Positions 35,457 through 45,551 of a stretch of DNA of 64,000 nucleotides are shown piece after piece. The notes under the pieces are model-generated. The model worked only from the letters and a program-made list of their open reading frames with translations. It was not told where the DNA came from and did no database searches. The stretch comes from Candidatus Heimdallarchaeota archaeon. Its GTDB lineage: Archaea; Asgardarchaeota; Heimdallarchaeia; Heimdallarchaeales; Heimdallarchaeaceae. The stretch's first letter is position 1. Every line of letters begins with the position of its first letter. The stretch lies in assembly GCA_019057815.1 (NCBI GenBank), contig JAHLWR010000001.1, positions 210,001 to 274,000 of the forward strand, read 5' to 3'. A program made the translations under genes and the position numbers.

Positions 35457-36830
35457 GTGAGTGGTACTATGTTTTCACAAAACTTTGCAGAATTAATAGA
35501 TTATGCAATTAAAAAGTTTGAAATTAACTTTTTTGATTCTTTTGAAATTAGCTGTGTTGACAGATTGCACGCATTAACACGGTTTACAAAATCAACTATA
35601 CACCAAAATGTTTCAAATCATACAAACCACTTTTTATTTAGAGTTTCAAAGGGTAAACGAATATGTTCAACATCTCTTACTTCTCTAACTCCCAAATCCA
35701 TAGATGATACGATTTCAGAACTAAAAAACATGGTTTCACATTTGCCTGAAATACCTTTCTTTGAAGGTTTCATAGAACATCCAACAGCTACTGTTCCTTC
35801 TGTTCAGGTAACAGATTCATTGTTAGATGAATACCAGCGAGCTGATATAGTAGAAGAAGCAGTAAATGCTGCAGAAGAAGTAGATCCCAATGTAAGACTT
35901 GCTGGTTCAGTATTTATTACGGATTTGCGTTTTTGTATAATTAATTCAAATGATATTGATTTTTCCCATCATTTGACTTATAATGGTTTAATAGTCAACG
36001 CACTCACTGAACGTGAAAATAAGGGTTATGCTAAAGAAGAACAATACGTTAGAGATCCATTAGAACTCAATCCATCTGATATTGCAAGAAAAGCAACAGA
36101 ATTATCAGTTAATACTTGTTTTGCTAGAAGTTATGATCAAGGCGAGTATGAAGTAATTCTCTCTCCTTCTGCAGCAGGAACATTGTTACGATTTCTTTCA
36201 TTTGGTTTCAATGGTACGAGTTATCATGAATCGCAGAGTTTCATTTCTGATGAAATTGGAAGCCAATTATTTGATACTAAATTGACGTTGGTTGATGACC
36301 CTCTTAATGAAGAAACAATGCTATCCTCACCTATTGATGGTGAAGGAGCCCTAAAAAAGCAACTTTGCTTAATAGAAAATGGAATACCTAAAACAATCCT
36401 CTACGACAGTTTTTTAGCATCAAAATATCTTGGAGATAAATCTAAAACTACAGCCCATAAAGTAGTTCCCTATTCAGACTATATTTTTGGAGGAGCTTTA
36501 CCACTTAATCTTGTTCTTCAACCAGGCAACTCAAATCTAGAAGAAATGTTTGAAGAAACTAAAAAAGGATTTTTCATAAATCGGTTACATTATACAAATT
36601 TTGTTAACAGGCGCTTAGGAGCTATTACTGGTCTCACAAGGGATGGTTTGCAATATATTGAAAATGGAGAAATAGTTTCCGCAGCCAAGAATTTCAGATT
36701 CACAGATAGTCTTACAAGGATTCTAAAAAACGTTTCACTAATAGGAAAGAAACTTCATACAAGTGCGACAATAAAATGCCCTGCAATTAAACTCCCATCA
36801 TTCAAATTCACTGGAAAAAGTAAGCATTAG
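35457..36830 (+). CDS. TldE/PmbA-family protein (metalloprotease partner subunit)
   Basis: This 457-residue member of the TldD/PmbA family lacks the HExxxH zinc motif; where TldD has it, this protein reads EVILSPSAAGTLL, as in TldE/PmbA. Further family marks are ITGLTRDGLQYIENGE and a central SFNGTSYH segment. TldE pairs with TldD to form a peptidase acting on unfolded or modified peptides; the TldD partner lies 4 kb downstream on the other strand. The start could be GTG 35457 or ATG 35469. Confidence 0.88.
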   Translation: MSGTMFSQNFAELIDYAIKKFEINFFDSFEISCVDRLHALTRFTKSTIHQNVSNHTNHFLFRVSKGKRICSTSLTSLTPKSIDDTISELKNMVSHLPEIPFFEGFIEHPTATVPSVQVTDSLLDEYQRADIVEEAVNAAEEVDPNVRLAGSVFITDLRFCIINSNDIDFSHHLTYNGLIVNALTERENKGYAKEEQYVRDPLELNPSDIARKATELSVNTCFARSYDQGEYEVILSPSAAGTLLRFLSFGFNGTSYHESQSFISDEIGSQLFDTKLTLVDDPLNEETMLSSPIDGEGALKKQLCLIENGIPKTILYDSFLASKYLGDKSKTTAHKVVPYSDYIFGGALPLNLVLQPGNSNLEEMFEETKKGFFINRLHYTNFVNRRLGAITGLTRDGLQYIENGEIVSAAKNFRFTDSLTRILKNVSLIGKKLHTSATIKCPAIKLPSFKFTGKSKH

Positions 36831-36875
36831 CCAAATAAGTTGTTACTAACGTAGAATACTAACCTGGTTGTCAAG

Positions 36876-37835
36876 ATGTTTAAAGAAGTAGAATTAACTT
36901 ATCAAAGAATACAAAAAATTGCTAATCACACGCCTGTAATGACTTCAACTACATTAAATAAGAAAGTAAACGCAGAATGTTATATTAAATGCGAAAATTT
37001 TCAAAAAACAGGATCATTCAAATTTAGGGGAGCGTTAAATAGCTTATCACTTTTGTCTCCCGAAAACAAAAAAAGGGGTGTTATCACTCATTCTTCGGGA
37101 AATCATGCTCAAGCTCTAGCATTAGCTGCAAAACTAATTGGAGTGAAAGCTGTTATTGTTATGCCAAAAAATGCTCCAAAAGTGAAAGTTAAAGCAACAA
37201 AAGGGTATGGAGCAGAAATTATTTTTTGTGGAAATAAACCTGGAGATAGAGAAAAAGCTGTTGACCTATTAATAGAACAATATAGTTACAAATTAATTCA
37301 TCCTTCAAACGATTTAGAAATTATTTATGGGCAAGGTACTGCAGCTTATGAACTCATAAGAGAAGTAGGAGATCAGGATTTTGTTTTCGCTCCTTGTGGT
37401 GGTGGTGGTCTTTTATCAGGAACATCAATTGCATCAAAAGGATTGTGTCCCAATGTAAAAGTAATAGGTGTAGAACCAAAGAACGCTGATGATGCCTATC
37501 GATCTTTTAGAGATGGAAAAATATATCCTTCGCTTAACCCTAATACAATAGCTGATGGTTTAAGAACATCCCTCGGTACAAATACTTTCAAAATAATCAG
37601 AAAACAAGTTGATAAAATCATCACAGTAACAGAACAAGAAATAGTTAACGCAATGAAGTTTTACTGGACAAGAATGAAACTAATTGTAGAGCCTTCAGGT
37701 GCAGTTTCACTAGCTGGCGTATTGTCAAATAAAATTAATCTAACTTCTAAAAAAGTGGGCATAATCATTTCTGGTGGAAATGTTGATTTAACAGATTTTT
37801 TCAATAAAATTATAGAAGAACTAAATCACGAATAG
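36876..37835 (+). CDS. Threonine/serine dehydratase (IlvA/TdcB-like)
   Basis: This fold-type II PLP enzyme of 319 residues has TGSFKFRGALNSL (PLP lysine), THSSGNHAQALALAAK, the phosphate-binding GGGGLLSG and the C-terminal SGGNVD. It has no ACT regulatory domain, so it corresponds to the short catabolic type or to a serine racemase. It would turn Thr into 2-oxobutyrate and ammonia. It lies 45 nt after the TldE gene. Confidence 0.88.
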   Translation: MFKEVELTYQRIQKIANHTPVMTSTTLNKKVNAECYIKCENFQKTGSFKFRGALNSLSLLSPENKKRGVITHSSGNHAQALALAAKLIGVKAVIVMPKNAPKVKVKATKGYGAEIIFCGNKPGDREKAVDLLIEQYSYKLIHPSNDLEIIYGQGTAAYELIREVGDQDFVFAPCGGGGLLSGTSIASKGLCPNVKVIGVEPKNADDAYRSFRDGKIYPSLNPNTIADGLRTSLGTNTFKIIRKQVDKIITVTEQEIVNAMKFYWTRMKLIVEPSGAVSLAGVLSNKINLTSKKVGIIISGGNVDLTDFFNKIIEELNHE

Positions 37836-37930
37836 AAGAAAATAAGTGGTGATTACCAGTCCGTATTTTAATCTATGTAACCTTTGAAATTCTAGCAGGT
37901 TTTGATGAAGTATTTCTACAAAACGTGATA

Positions 37931-39379
37931 TTAGGATGTAAGTGTTAAGGTTGTAGTTGGTTTAGAAGCAAAGCGATAGCACTTAGTAAGAATAGCAATA
38001 AGGATTGTTGTTACCAATAAAAATACTCCTGAGCCCACCATTGTAGCAATTATTCCGACATTGTCTGCTGTAAACCCTGATAATGAAAGACAAATTACAC
38101 TTAGTATCTGAATATACGAGTTGACAGCTCCATAAGCTCGCCCTCTAACTTCATTAGGAATAGATTCAGCAAAAATTGCGTTAATAGATAAACTAAACAT
38201 CCCATTAACTATTCCAAATATTGAATTGAAAACTACAAGTAGAACAAATGATGGTCCAAAAATAAAAATTATATAAAAAGCTGCCATTGCAAAGGAGCCC
38301 ATAAAAATTGCTCTTCCTCTACCTATTTTTTTTTCATATTTTCCAAAGGCTAAATTTCCCATTATTGCGCCTGCAGCTCCAAAAGCTCCAAGTATTCCAT
38401 ATTCTGTTTGAGCAGCTTTTTCAATCAAATTTAGATTGATGAGTGAATCATATCTATTGATTGTTTTTAGTAAAGTTATCATTTTCGCAGATAAGGCTTG
38501 ATAAGCTGGGGTTTGGCCATGTACAATCTCAAAAAGATATGGGAAGAGCAAGGGACCTGCAAAGGCTGTACCTAGAATTAAGAAACTAAATAAGATAATA
38601 AGAATTCGAACTGTCTTGTGCTTAAACAGGTATTTGTACCCCTCTTTCATATCGCTAAATACTGTTTTTACTGTAATCTTACCTGTTTTATCTCTTGAGG
38701 CAGAAGGAATTTTTGTAAAAGAAAGAATTACTGCGGAAATAAAGTAACAACTTGCAATTATCCAAAAAGTATTGGATCCTAATAAGGGATAGATTGGCGC
38801 AGCAATAAGGGGACCAAGAACTGCTAAAGTTTGAAAGACTAGCTGACTTAAACTAATCGCTTTCACATATAAACGTAATCCTGTGATTTCAGGAATTGCA
38901 GCAGAACGTGGAGCAACAAACGAAGCTGATGCTAACCCTATAAAAAAGGAAATGATGACGATGCCAGATATGCTGGTCATAAAAGGCAGCAATATAATAG
39001 AGACTCCACGAAGAATATCTGAGCTTATCATCATTGTCTTACGATTAACACGATCTGCAAAAACTCCCGCAATTGGAGCTATTATGACCCACGGAATTGT
39101 TTGCGCTGCTAAAACTAGAGTCATCTGTGTTTTTGATCCAGTTATAGAGTAAACATACATTATTATTGCAATTCGAAAAATAGCATCCCCAAAATTACTG
39201 AAGAATTGACCTGAAAGGAGTCTCATAAAATCTTTGTTTTTGAATACATCCCTGTAGCTTGGTTCACTTCCCTCAACAGATGCAGAATCAGATTGGTGCT
39301 CTTCATGACCATTTGATTCTAACTCGTTATTAGGATGATTCTCAGAATTTGTGGGGTCATTCATAAAATCTACTTTCAC
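37931..39379 (-). CDS. Major facilitator superfamily transporter
   Basis: About twelve transmembrane helices follow a roughly 45-residue acidic, Asn/Ser-rich cytosolic N-terminus. The loop 2-3 motif is GVFADRVNRKTMM, and its second-half counterpart is FGKYEKKIGRGRA. The pattern with the FKNKDFMRLLSGQFFS start resembles the MFS_3/enterobactin-exporter-like group of drug or metabolite exporters. The start is GTG 39379 or the in-frame ATG 15 nt later. The substrate is unknown. Confidence 0.85.
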   Translation of the reverse strand: MKVDFMNDPTNSENHPNNELESNGHEEHQSDSASVEGSEPSYRDVFKNKDFMRLLSGQFFSNFGDAIFRIAIIMYVYSITGSKTQMTLVLAAQTIPWVIIAPIAGVFADRVNRKTMMISSDILRGVSIILLPFMTSISGIVIISFFIGLASASFVAPRSAAIPEITGLRLYVKAISLSQLVFQTLAVLGPLIAAPIYPLLGSNTFWIIASCYFISAVILSFTKIPSASRDKTGKITVKTVFSDMKEGYKYLFKHKTVRILIILFSFLILGTAFAGPLLFPYLFEIVHGQTPAYQALSAKMITLLKTINRYDSLINLNLIEKAAQTEYGILGAFGAAGAIMGNLAFGKYEKKIGRGRAIFMGSFAMAAFYIIFIFGPSFVLLVVFNSIFGIVNGMFSLSINAIFAESIPNEVRGRAYGAVNSYIQILSVICLSLSGFTADNVGIIATMVGSGVFLLVTTILIAILTKCYRFASKPTTTLTLTS

Positions 39380-39456
39380 AATTTCTTTTTAACGAAGAAG
39401 ATTTTCGTGTAATAATAACTTTTTCTTTCCTATATTTCGTTATTAACTGCTTGTTA

Positions 39457-40917
39457 TCATTTCAAGAGTCCTGTTTTCTCATTGAATTCAACGATTAACT
39501 CATCTATATCTTTACTCAACAGTGGAATAGTTCTCCAGTAATCATCGTCATACCATTGATTGTTAAGCTCTTCCAGTTCTCGATTTTGTTGCTCAATCCA
39601 AGTAAAATACTTCAGATTATGAATTCTTTTTTTCTCCATGTAATCTAATTCTAGCATATTATCAATTTTTTGTCCTTGTAAATGAGCATAAAAGTCACGT
39701 ATAGAGTCTTCTCGAGTATATGGACCAATTTTTTGATTCAATTCTTGTAACCGTGATTGATACAATTCCATTGAATCTGTAAAAACAGTAACTATCACAT
39801 CATTTTTTGTTAATTCAAAGTATTTTGCGAATTTAATAGACATAAGCATATTTGCAATGCTAGAGATGCCTAGGAGTGGAAGTTTCTCTATTACTTCCTC
39901 AGTTATTCCCATTTCTTTAAGATATTTTTGACCTTCTTTTTCATTAAATAAACGCATTATTCTCACTGTATCAACATCATCAATTGCAATTACCATATCT
40001 GTATTTTTGATGTTGTGAATCCAGGGTATATGCTTGTCTCCTATTCCTTCAATTTTATGTGCGCCATATCCAGTTAATAACATGGTAGGACATTGTAAGG
40101 CTTCTCCTGCAACAATTTTCATACTAGGGTATATTTGTTTAAGATAATCACCACACCCAAGTGTTCCAGCTGATCCTGAGGTTAATGTTAGACCTCTAAA
40201 CTTGTTGTTACCTAACTCTTTATCTAGAACTTCTTCGATGGCAGGCCCAGAAACTTGATGATGCCACAAATAGTTACCAAATTCTTCGAATTGATTAAAA
40301 ATGAAGAGATTTTCACGAGTTCTTTTTAATTCCCAAACTTTGTCAAAAATCTCTTTCACATTGCTTTCGCTTCCAGGTGTTTTTATAATCTCTCCTGCAA
40401 CTGATTGCAACCACTTAAACCGCTCTGAAGACATTTCTTCAGGTAAGATAGCTATTGATTCACAAGCAAGTAAAGTTGAATCGTAAGCACCCCCTCGACA
40501 ATAGTTTCCGGTACTAGGCCAGACAGCTTTGTGAATAACAGGATTAAATTGTCCAGTAACTAAACGAGGAATAAGACAGCCAAAAGTGGCGCCGACCTTA
40601 TGAGAACCAGTAGGAAAATATTTGCCAACCAAACCAATAATACGTGCTTCCACTCCCGTTATCTCAGGAGGTAATTCAAGATAGTTAACATTATTGAAAC
40701 CACCGCCGTCAGGAACAGGATCATTCTTCCAGTTAATCCTAAAGAGATTTCGAGAGTGAATATCCCAAAGACCAATAGATTGTAATTCTTCTGTAATGGA
40801 AGGAGGAATTAATGTTGGATCTCTTTGCTGTGCAAAAGTGGGTATGATAATATTTCTCTCACGAGCGCGTTGGATAGCACTTTCCAATCCCTTATCATTT
40901 ATTGTTAAATCAATCAT
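39457..40917 (-). CDS. PLP-dependent fold-type II enzyme (TrpB/cysteine synthase superfamily)
   Basis: These 486 residues contain the PLP lysine in TGSHKVGATFG, a substrate loop STGNYCRGGAYD, and a glycine-rich phosphate cup in SGSAGTLGCGDY. It resembles the group annotated as PLP-dependent lyase/thiolase beta-subunit-like proteins rather than true TrpB, and no trpA is adjacent. The reaction is unknown. ATG 40917 is chosen with AAGGT upstream; a TTG at 40938 is in frame. A 120-residue helical C-terminal tail follows the catalytic domain. Confidence 0.78.
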   Translation of the reverse strand: MIDLTINDKGLESAIQRARERNIIIPTFAQQRDPTLIPPSITEELQSIGLWDIHSRNLFRINWKNDPVPDGGGFNNVNYLELPPEITGVEARIIGLVGKYFPTGSHKVGATFGCLIPRLVTGQFNPVIHKAVWPSTGNYCRGGAYDSTLLACESIAILPEEMSSERFKWLQSVAGEIIKTPGSESNVKEIFDKVWELKRTRENLFIFNQFEEFGNYLWHHQVSGPAIEEVLDKELGNNKFRGLTLTSGSAGTLGCGDYLKQIYPSMKIVAGEALQCPTMLLTGYGAHKIEGIGDKHIPWIHNIKNTDMVIAIDDVDTVRIMRLFNEKEGQKYLKEMGITEEVIEKLPLLGISSIANMLMSIKFAKYFELTKNDVIVTVFTDSMELYQSRLQELNQKIGPYTREDSIRDFYAHLQGQKIDNMLELDYMEKKRIHNLKYFTWIEQQNRELEELNNQWYDDDYWRTIPLLSKDIDELIVEFNEKTGLLK

Positions 40918-41039
40918 TAGTAAACCTTCAATTACCAAGTTTCTTTAATTTTGTGTATTAATAGAGAATAAGCTTTGTGGATTTTATTTAAAAATAAACC
41001 AAGAATGCTAAAAATCAGATTTATAGAAGACGGGGAAAA

Positions 41040-42503
41040 TTAATTCAATATCCCAACACGAACATTCTCAAATCTAGTGGGAGCAATTCCATGACCTACA
41101 TAAGCTGCTTGTCCTGGTTCTCCCTTTCCACAATTGGGTGTACCAAATACTCTCCACTCTTTTTCTTTGCATATCCCACTCACACTTCCCCAAAATTCAG
41201 GTGTTATTCCCGTGTAAGTTGCATTTTTTACCATTTCTGTCATTTCACCATTTTTTATTCTGTAGCAAATCTCACTACCAAATTGGAAATTCATTCTTAT
41301 ATCATCTATACTCCAGCTTCTATTTGTGTCAAGGAAGTAGCCTTCCTTTGTATCAGCTATTAATTCATCAAAATCCCAATCCCCTGGTTTTAAATTCACA
41401 TTAGTCATTCTAATGATGGGTATTTTATCATATCCCATTGATCTTGCTGCGCCTGAACTTCTTTCTAGACCCGCTGTTTTAGCTGTTTCGCGTGATGATA
41501 AATATCCCACAAATATTCCTTTATCTACCAATAAGTTGCTTTGAGCTTTTACTCCTTCATGATCATAAAAGAATGTCCCCAAACCTCCAGGCACAGTTGC
41601 ATCAGCAACCATTGTTACTAATTCATTTCCATACTTGAAATTCTTATTTAAGAGATCAGGAGTTAGAAAACTTGTTCCTGCATATGCTGCCTCGTAACCT
41701 AAAGCCCTGTCAAGTTCTGTAGGGTGACCACAACTCTCATGAACTTGTAAAGCCAGTTGAGAATGTCCCAAGATAATAGTTGATTTTTCTTGAACCATCT
41801 TTTTAGCTGTTAGTAGTTCTATCGCTTCTTTTGCAGTCTTTTCAGCTGCTTCAAGTAGATTCAATTCTTCAAAGTGCTCATATCCTCTAGTCTGAAAATC
41901 ACCTCTGAAGCTAGCAGGTAAACTTCGTGTTTGTACTTCTCCACTTTCTATTGCAGTTGAAGCTACCCCCCCTCCACACCAAGTCGTTAGTTGATCTATT
42001 CTTGTTCCTTCTGTTGTATGAAGAACTAGATGATCTTTTCTCGCTATAAAATTACTCGTTGCCACCTTTATTGTTTCAGAATGTGATTTTGCCCGTTTCG
42101 TGCATTCTTGTAAAACACCTATTTTTTCATCGATTCCAACCTCGAAAGGATCCTTTTTGACCGGTGTTTTTACAGTATCTTCATAAATTGGTTCATCAGC
42201 TAATTCAATTTCAAACTTCCTTACTAGTGATGAAGCTTTCGCTATTTTTACAGCGCTTTCAGCAAGTTCTGTTATTTTATCTCTTGTTAATTCATTTGTT
42301 GATGCAAAACCCCATGAGCCATTTTTCAGAACTCTTATCCCCAATCCTCTCTTTTCTGTCCTATTCATAGACTCTAAAGATTCATTCTTGAAAGAGATTG
42401 ATTCTATATGGGTGTCCATAAATCTCGCATCAGCGTAATCTGCTCTCCTTAATTCACAACATTTTAATGCATAGGTTACTAAATCAGCTAGATTTCCGGA
42501 CAT
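41040..42503 (-). CDS. tldD: TldD-family zinc metallopeptidase
   Basis: These 487 residues include HESCGHPTELDRALGYE, the HExxxH zinc site of TldD, and the GGLGTFFYDHEG and TPNCGKGEPGQ segments at the substrate cleft. With TldE it forms a heterodimeric protease. The TldE-like gene is at 35457-36830 on the other strand, so the pair is present but not in one operon. Confidence 0.92.
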   Translation of the reverse strand: MSGNLADLVTYALKCCELRRADYADARFMDTHIESISFKNESLESMNRTEKRGLGIRVLKNGSWGFASTNELTRDKITELAESAVKIAKASSLVRKFEIELADEPIYEDTVKTPVKKDPFEVGIDEKIGVLQECTKRAKSHSETIKVATSNFIARKDHLVLHTTEGTRIDQLTTWCGGGVASTAIESGEVQTRSLPASFRGDFQTRGYEHFEELNLLEAAEKTAKEAIELLTAKKMVQEKSTIILGHSQLALQVHESCGHPTELDRALGYEAAYAGTSFLTPDLLNKNFKYGNELVTMVADATVPGGLGTFFYDHEGVKAQSNLLVDKGIFVGYLSSRETAKTAGLERSSGAARSMGYDKIPIIRMTNVNLKPGDWDFDELIADTKEGYFLDTNRSWSIDDIRMNFQFGSEICYRIKNGEMTEMVKNATYTGITPEFWGSVSGICKEKEWRVFGTPNCGKGEPGQAAYVGHGIAPTRFENVRVGILN

Positions 42504-42661
42504 ATTTCTCAGAGGAATCTAATCATTCTACTTTAAAACATTTTTCGAACTAATTAAATTCTACAAAAAGAACATTCATGTAATCATAATTCCAGATATA
42601 ATGTTTTAAATAATTGACTCTTTTAATATATTTCTAGATATTATTGGTGATGTGAGAAATA

Positions 42662-43465
42662 ATGAGAACGAAAACTGAGATTTTTGTGTTTTGGTGTATT
42701 ATTGGGTTATTAATAACATCCCTGAACGTATCTTCAATGCAAGAAATTCCTGAAATTGATTCTATCACTTTTCATGAATCCGTGGTGAAAGAAGCTGTCT
42801 TTGATTGGAAAGTAGAGAAACATAGATTTGAAGGAGGAGATATTATCGATACAATGTCTTACCACACTCTTCATTATCAAGAAGGTGACACTTTATCCAT
42901 CAAAATAGTAAAAGACCCATCTGAATCTTCTCCTGAAGAAGTAGGTTTTGGAATTTTTGAATATCAACTGAACGGAACACCGTTTTCATTTGAAGATTCA
43001 CTATTTATGATGAGCGATACTCTTCGAACATTTTATTATATATTACTGTATCCAATTCAATACAGTAATAACACTGGTACACATGACTTTTTCGAATTAT
43101 ACTATGAGTATTTATTATTGCGGAAAGAGTCGAAAGAATCAATGAGCGAAGATATAACAATAACTGTTGAATTTGGTAATAAATATCTGTCTTATGAACA
43201 AGATATTTTAACAGAAATAGAAGGTATGTCACTAGAAAGCCATGATAAAGCAATTTGGAACATAGAAACCGGATTTCTGGAAAAATCTGAAACTTATACT
43301 GAGGTTAATAATGATGGAAACATATCATCTTATGAGTCATTAATAGAGCTTCAAAATGGCAGTATCAGTATACCATTCAACTGGATTTATAGCTTGTATG
43401 GGCTAATTTTCATTAGTATATCTGTGTTAGTATTCAGAAAAAGAAAGAAAATTCTTGATAAATAG
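42662..43465 (+). CDS. Secreted hypothetical protein with C-terminal membrane anchor
   Basis: The N-terminus MRTKTEIFVFWCIIGLLI is a signal peptide or anchor. The middle 210 residues are acidic and beta-rich, with no recognised fold. The C-terminus has one TM helix (LYGLIFISISVLVF) and a basic stop (RKRKK). The expected topology is extracytoplasmic with a short cytosolic tail. It resembles in layout, not clearly in sequence, the edge protein at the window start. A T-rich stretch follows at about 43473-43490. Confidence 0.65.
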   Translation: MRTKTEIFVFWCIIGLLITSLNVSSMQEIPEIDSITFHESVVKEAVFDWKVEKHRFEGGDIIDTMSYHTLHYQEGDTLSIKIVKDPSESSPEEVGFGIFEYQLNGTPFSFEDSLFMMSDTLRTFYYILLYPIQYSNNTGTHDFFELYYEYLLLRKESKESMSEDITITVEFGNKYLSYEQDILTEIEGMSLESHDKAIWNIETGFLEKSETYTEVNNDGNISSYESLIELQNGSISIPFNWIYSLYGLIFISISVLVFRKRKKILDK

Positions 43466-43541
43466 TTCAAACTTTTTTTTTCTTTTTTCAGTTTAACATA
43501 GAATAACAGAGAGTTCTTGTCCTTTATGTGGTGGTAGTTCC

Positions 43542-44292
43542 TCAATCTGTTTCCCGAAATTCTTGAAGATAACAGTCAATTAACGCTTCAAGTAGGATAT
43601 TTGAATAAGATATAACTACCTTCTTCTCTATAAACTCATCTGTAACATGTAATTTATCCATTCTTCCAGGACCAAAAATCACGAAGGGTGTGTTTTTAGG
43701 AGGGATTAAAATCCCTGCGTCAGTTCCGTAAGCTAACCGATTTTTTCCCCCCCACCCATCTTATGTGCTTTTTCTTTCAAGGATGTAATGAAATCTGATT
43801 GTTCATTATACTCAATTGCAGGGATGGTGAAAATATATTCTAGTTCAGCTTTTGCTTTATTTTCGCGATTAAACTGTGAAATAGTTTCTTCAAACTTAGA
43901 TCTAATCTGATTATCATCAATACTAGATGGTAATCTATAAATGCTGCAACAGCACCTTTCATATCAGTTGAGCCTCGACCATAGATATTATCATCATATT
44001 CCTCTCCGCTAAGAGGAGGATAAGTCCATCGCTTTTTATCCCCTGAAATAACAGTATCAATATGGCCAGTTAGAATAATAGATTTTTCACCCTCACCATA
44101 TTCAGCTATTAGATTAGCATGGTCTTCTTTATATTCTTGGATTTCACATTTGATACCTCCTGATTTGAGAATGTTTGCAATAAATTTTACAGCCTCAATA
44201 GTTCTACCAGGAGGGTTTTCAGTGTTGAACTGTATTAATTTTCTAAGTAAAGGAATAACATCATTTTCAGTAATTGTTCCTTCGTACATCAT
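43542..44292 (-). pseudogene. Decayed M20-family peptidase (ArgE/DapE-like)
   Basis: The first 117 codons parallel the intact neighbour (HIDTV, IYGRGSTDMKGAVAAF). The frame then shifts into the region equivalent to residues about 250 onward (YRLPSSIDDNQIRS), which means roughly 130-150 codons were deleted. A second frameshift lies in a run of G (C on the plus strand, 43747-43753), after which GTDAGILIPPKN, FGPGRMDKLHVTDE and a normal C-terminus continue to a stop at 43542. It is a broken tandem duplicate of the next gene. Confidence 0.85.
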
Positions 44293-44372
44293 TTCTCAAA
44301 TTAATTTAAAAAAAAGAGAATTAAAGGTGTTTCGGGAAGAAATCTTTCTTCTAATATCCTCTTTTAATGCTT

Positions 44373-45506
44373 TCATTTGTAGTGTTTTAGAATTGTATCG
44401 AGTATGATATTTGAATATAATACCACTTCTTCTTTCAAAGTATATTCATCAGTAACGTGCAACTTGTCTAACCTTCCAGGTCCAAATATTGCAAAAGCTG
44501 TGTTATTCTCAGGAACGAGGATAGCTCCATCAGTCCCAAAAGTTACTCCAAAGATTGAACCGTAGTTATCTTTTTCAGCTCTTCTTTTGAGAAGGTCTAA
44601 GAATCTTGACTCTTGGGTCATATCAATTGAAGGTGTATCCTGCATAATTTCCATTTCTGTTTGAGATTTATTGTTTTTATTGAAATCACTTATAATGGTT
44701 TGAATTGATTCTTTAATGGTTTCACGGTCTATATTGGGTATAATGCGATAATCCAATGTGAATTCACAATACTCTGGTACAACATTTGGGGCCGTTCCCC
44801 CCTTTATTTGACCAATGTTCAATGTGGATTTACCAAGAAGATGATGATTGAGATTAGGAACTATTTCTTTCATTTTAGGTATAAGTTCAGTAGCAGCTTC
44901 AATTGAATTAACTCCTAAATGAGGTGTAGAACCATGAGCTGATTCTCCTGTAATTTTTATTTTAATCCATAGTACTCCTTTTTGAGCTTTGGCAATTTTT
45001 AACTCAGTTGGTTCGCCAATAAGAATGAAATGGCAGTTTTCCATCACACCCGCTTTCTGTGATACTTTAGCCCCTTCCATCCCTATTTCTTCATCAGAAG
45101 TAATCAAGAGTTTTATTTTACCATTCAATTTTACATTCTGTTGCTTGAGATATTTGATTACAGCCATGAAAGAGGCAACAGCACCTTTCATATCAGTAGA
45201 ACCACGTCCATAGATTTTTCCGTCATGTTCTTCGCCACTAAATGGAGGGTATGACCATTTAGATTCATCTCCAGCTGGAACTACATCAATATGTCCACAT
45301 AATATAACGCTCTCTTCTCCTTCTCCATATTCAGCTATTAAATTTGCATGGCCTTCTTTATATTCTTGGATTTTACATTTTATACCTAAGTTTTCAAACA
45401 TTTCTGCCAAATATTTTATAGCTTCAATTGTTTTGCCTGGAGGGTTAACTGTTCTAAATTTAATTAATTCTTTTAATATAGGAATTACATCATTTTCTAG
45501 AATCAT
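44373..45506 (-). CDS. M20-family metallopeptidase (ArgE/DapE/carboxypeptidase G2-like)
   Basis: These 377 residues include the zinc ligands in CGHIDVVPAGD and YGRGSTDMKG, the catalytic Glu pair in SDEEIGMEGA, a dimerisation lid starting near residue 175, and the final zinc His in GRLDKLHVTDEY. The family hydrolyses N-acyl amino acids or short peptides, and the exact substrate (acetylornithine, succinyl-DAP or a peptide) cannot be told. GGTGA lies 5 nt before the ATG. It sits between an MFS gene and its decayed copy. Confidence 0.9.
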   Translation of the reverse strand: MILENDVIPILKELIKFRTVNPPGKTIEAIKYLAEMFENLGIKCKIQEYKEGHANLIAEYGEGEESVILCGHIDVVPAGDESKWSYPPFSGEEHDGKIYGRGSTDMKGAVASFMAVIKYLKQQNVKLNGKIKLLITSDEEIGMEGAKVSQKAGVMENCHFILIGEPTELKIAKAQKGVLWIKIKITGESAHGSTPHLGVNSIEAATELIPKMKEIVPNLNHHLLGKSTLNIGQIKGGTAPNVVPEYCEFTLDYRIIPNIDRETIKESIQTIISDFNKNNKSQTEMEIMQDTPSIDMTQESRFLDLLKRRAEKDNYGSIFGVTFGTDGAILVPENNTAFAIFGPGRLDKLHVTDEYTLKEEVVLYSNIILDTILKHYK

Positions 45507-45551
45507 TTTATCACCAAAACTCTTTGATTGTAAGAAATTCTTTTATTGACA

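Noticed and set aside
39457-40917. Annotation as tryptophan synthase beta (trpB)
   Set aside because: It has the PLP lysine and glycine cup of the superfamily, but its sequence around them differs from TrpB and there is no trpA nearby.
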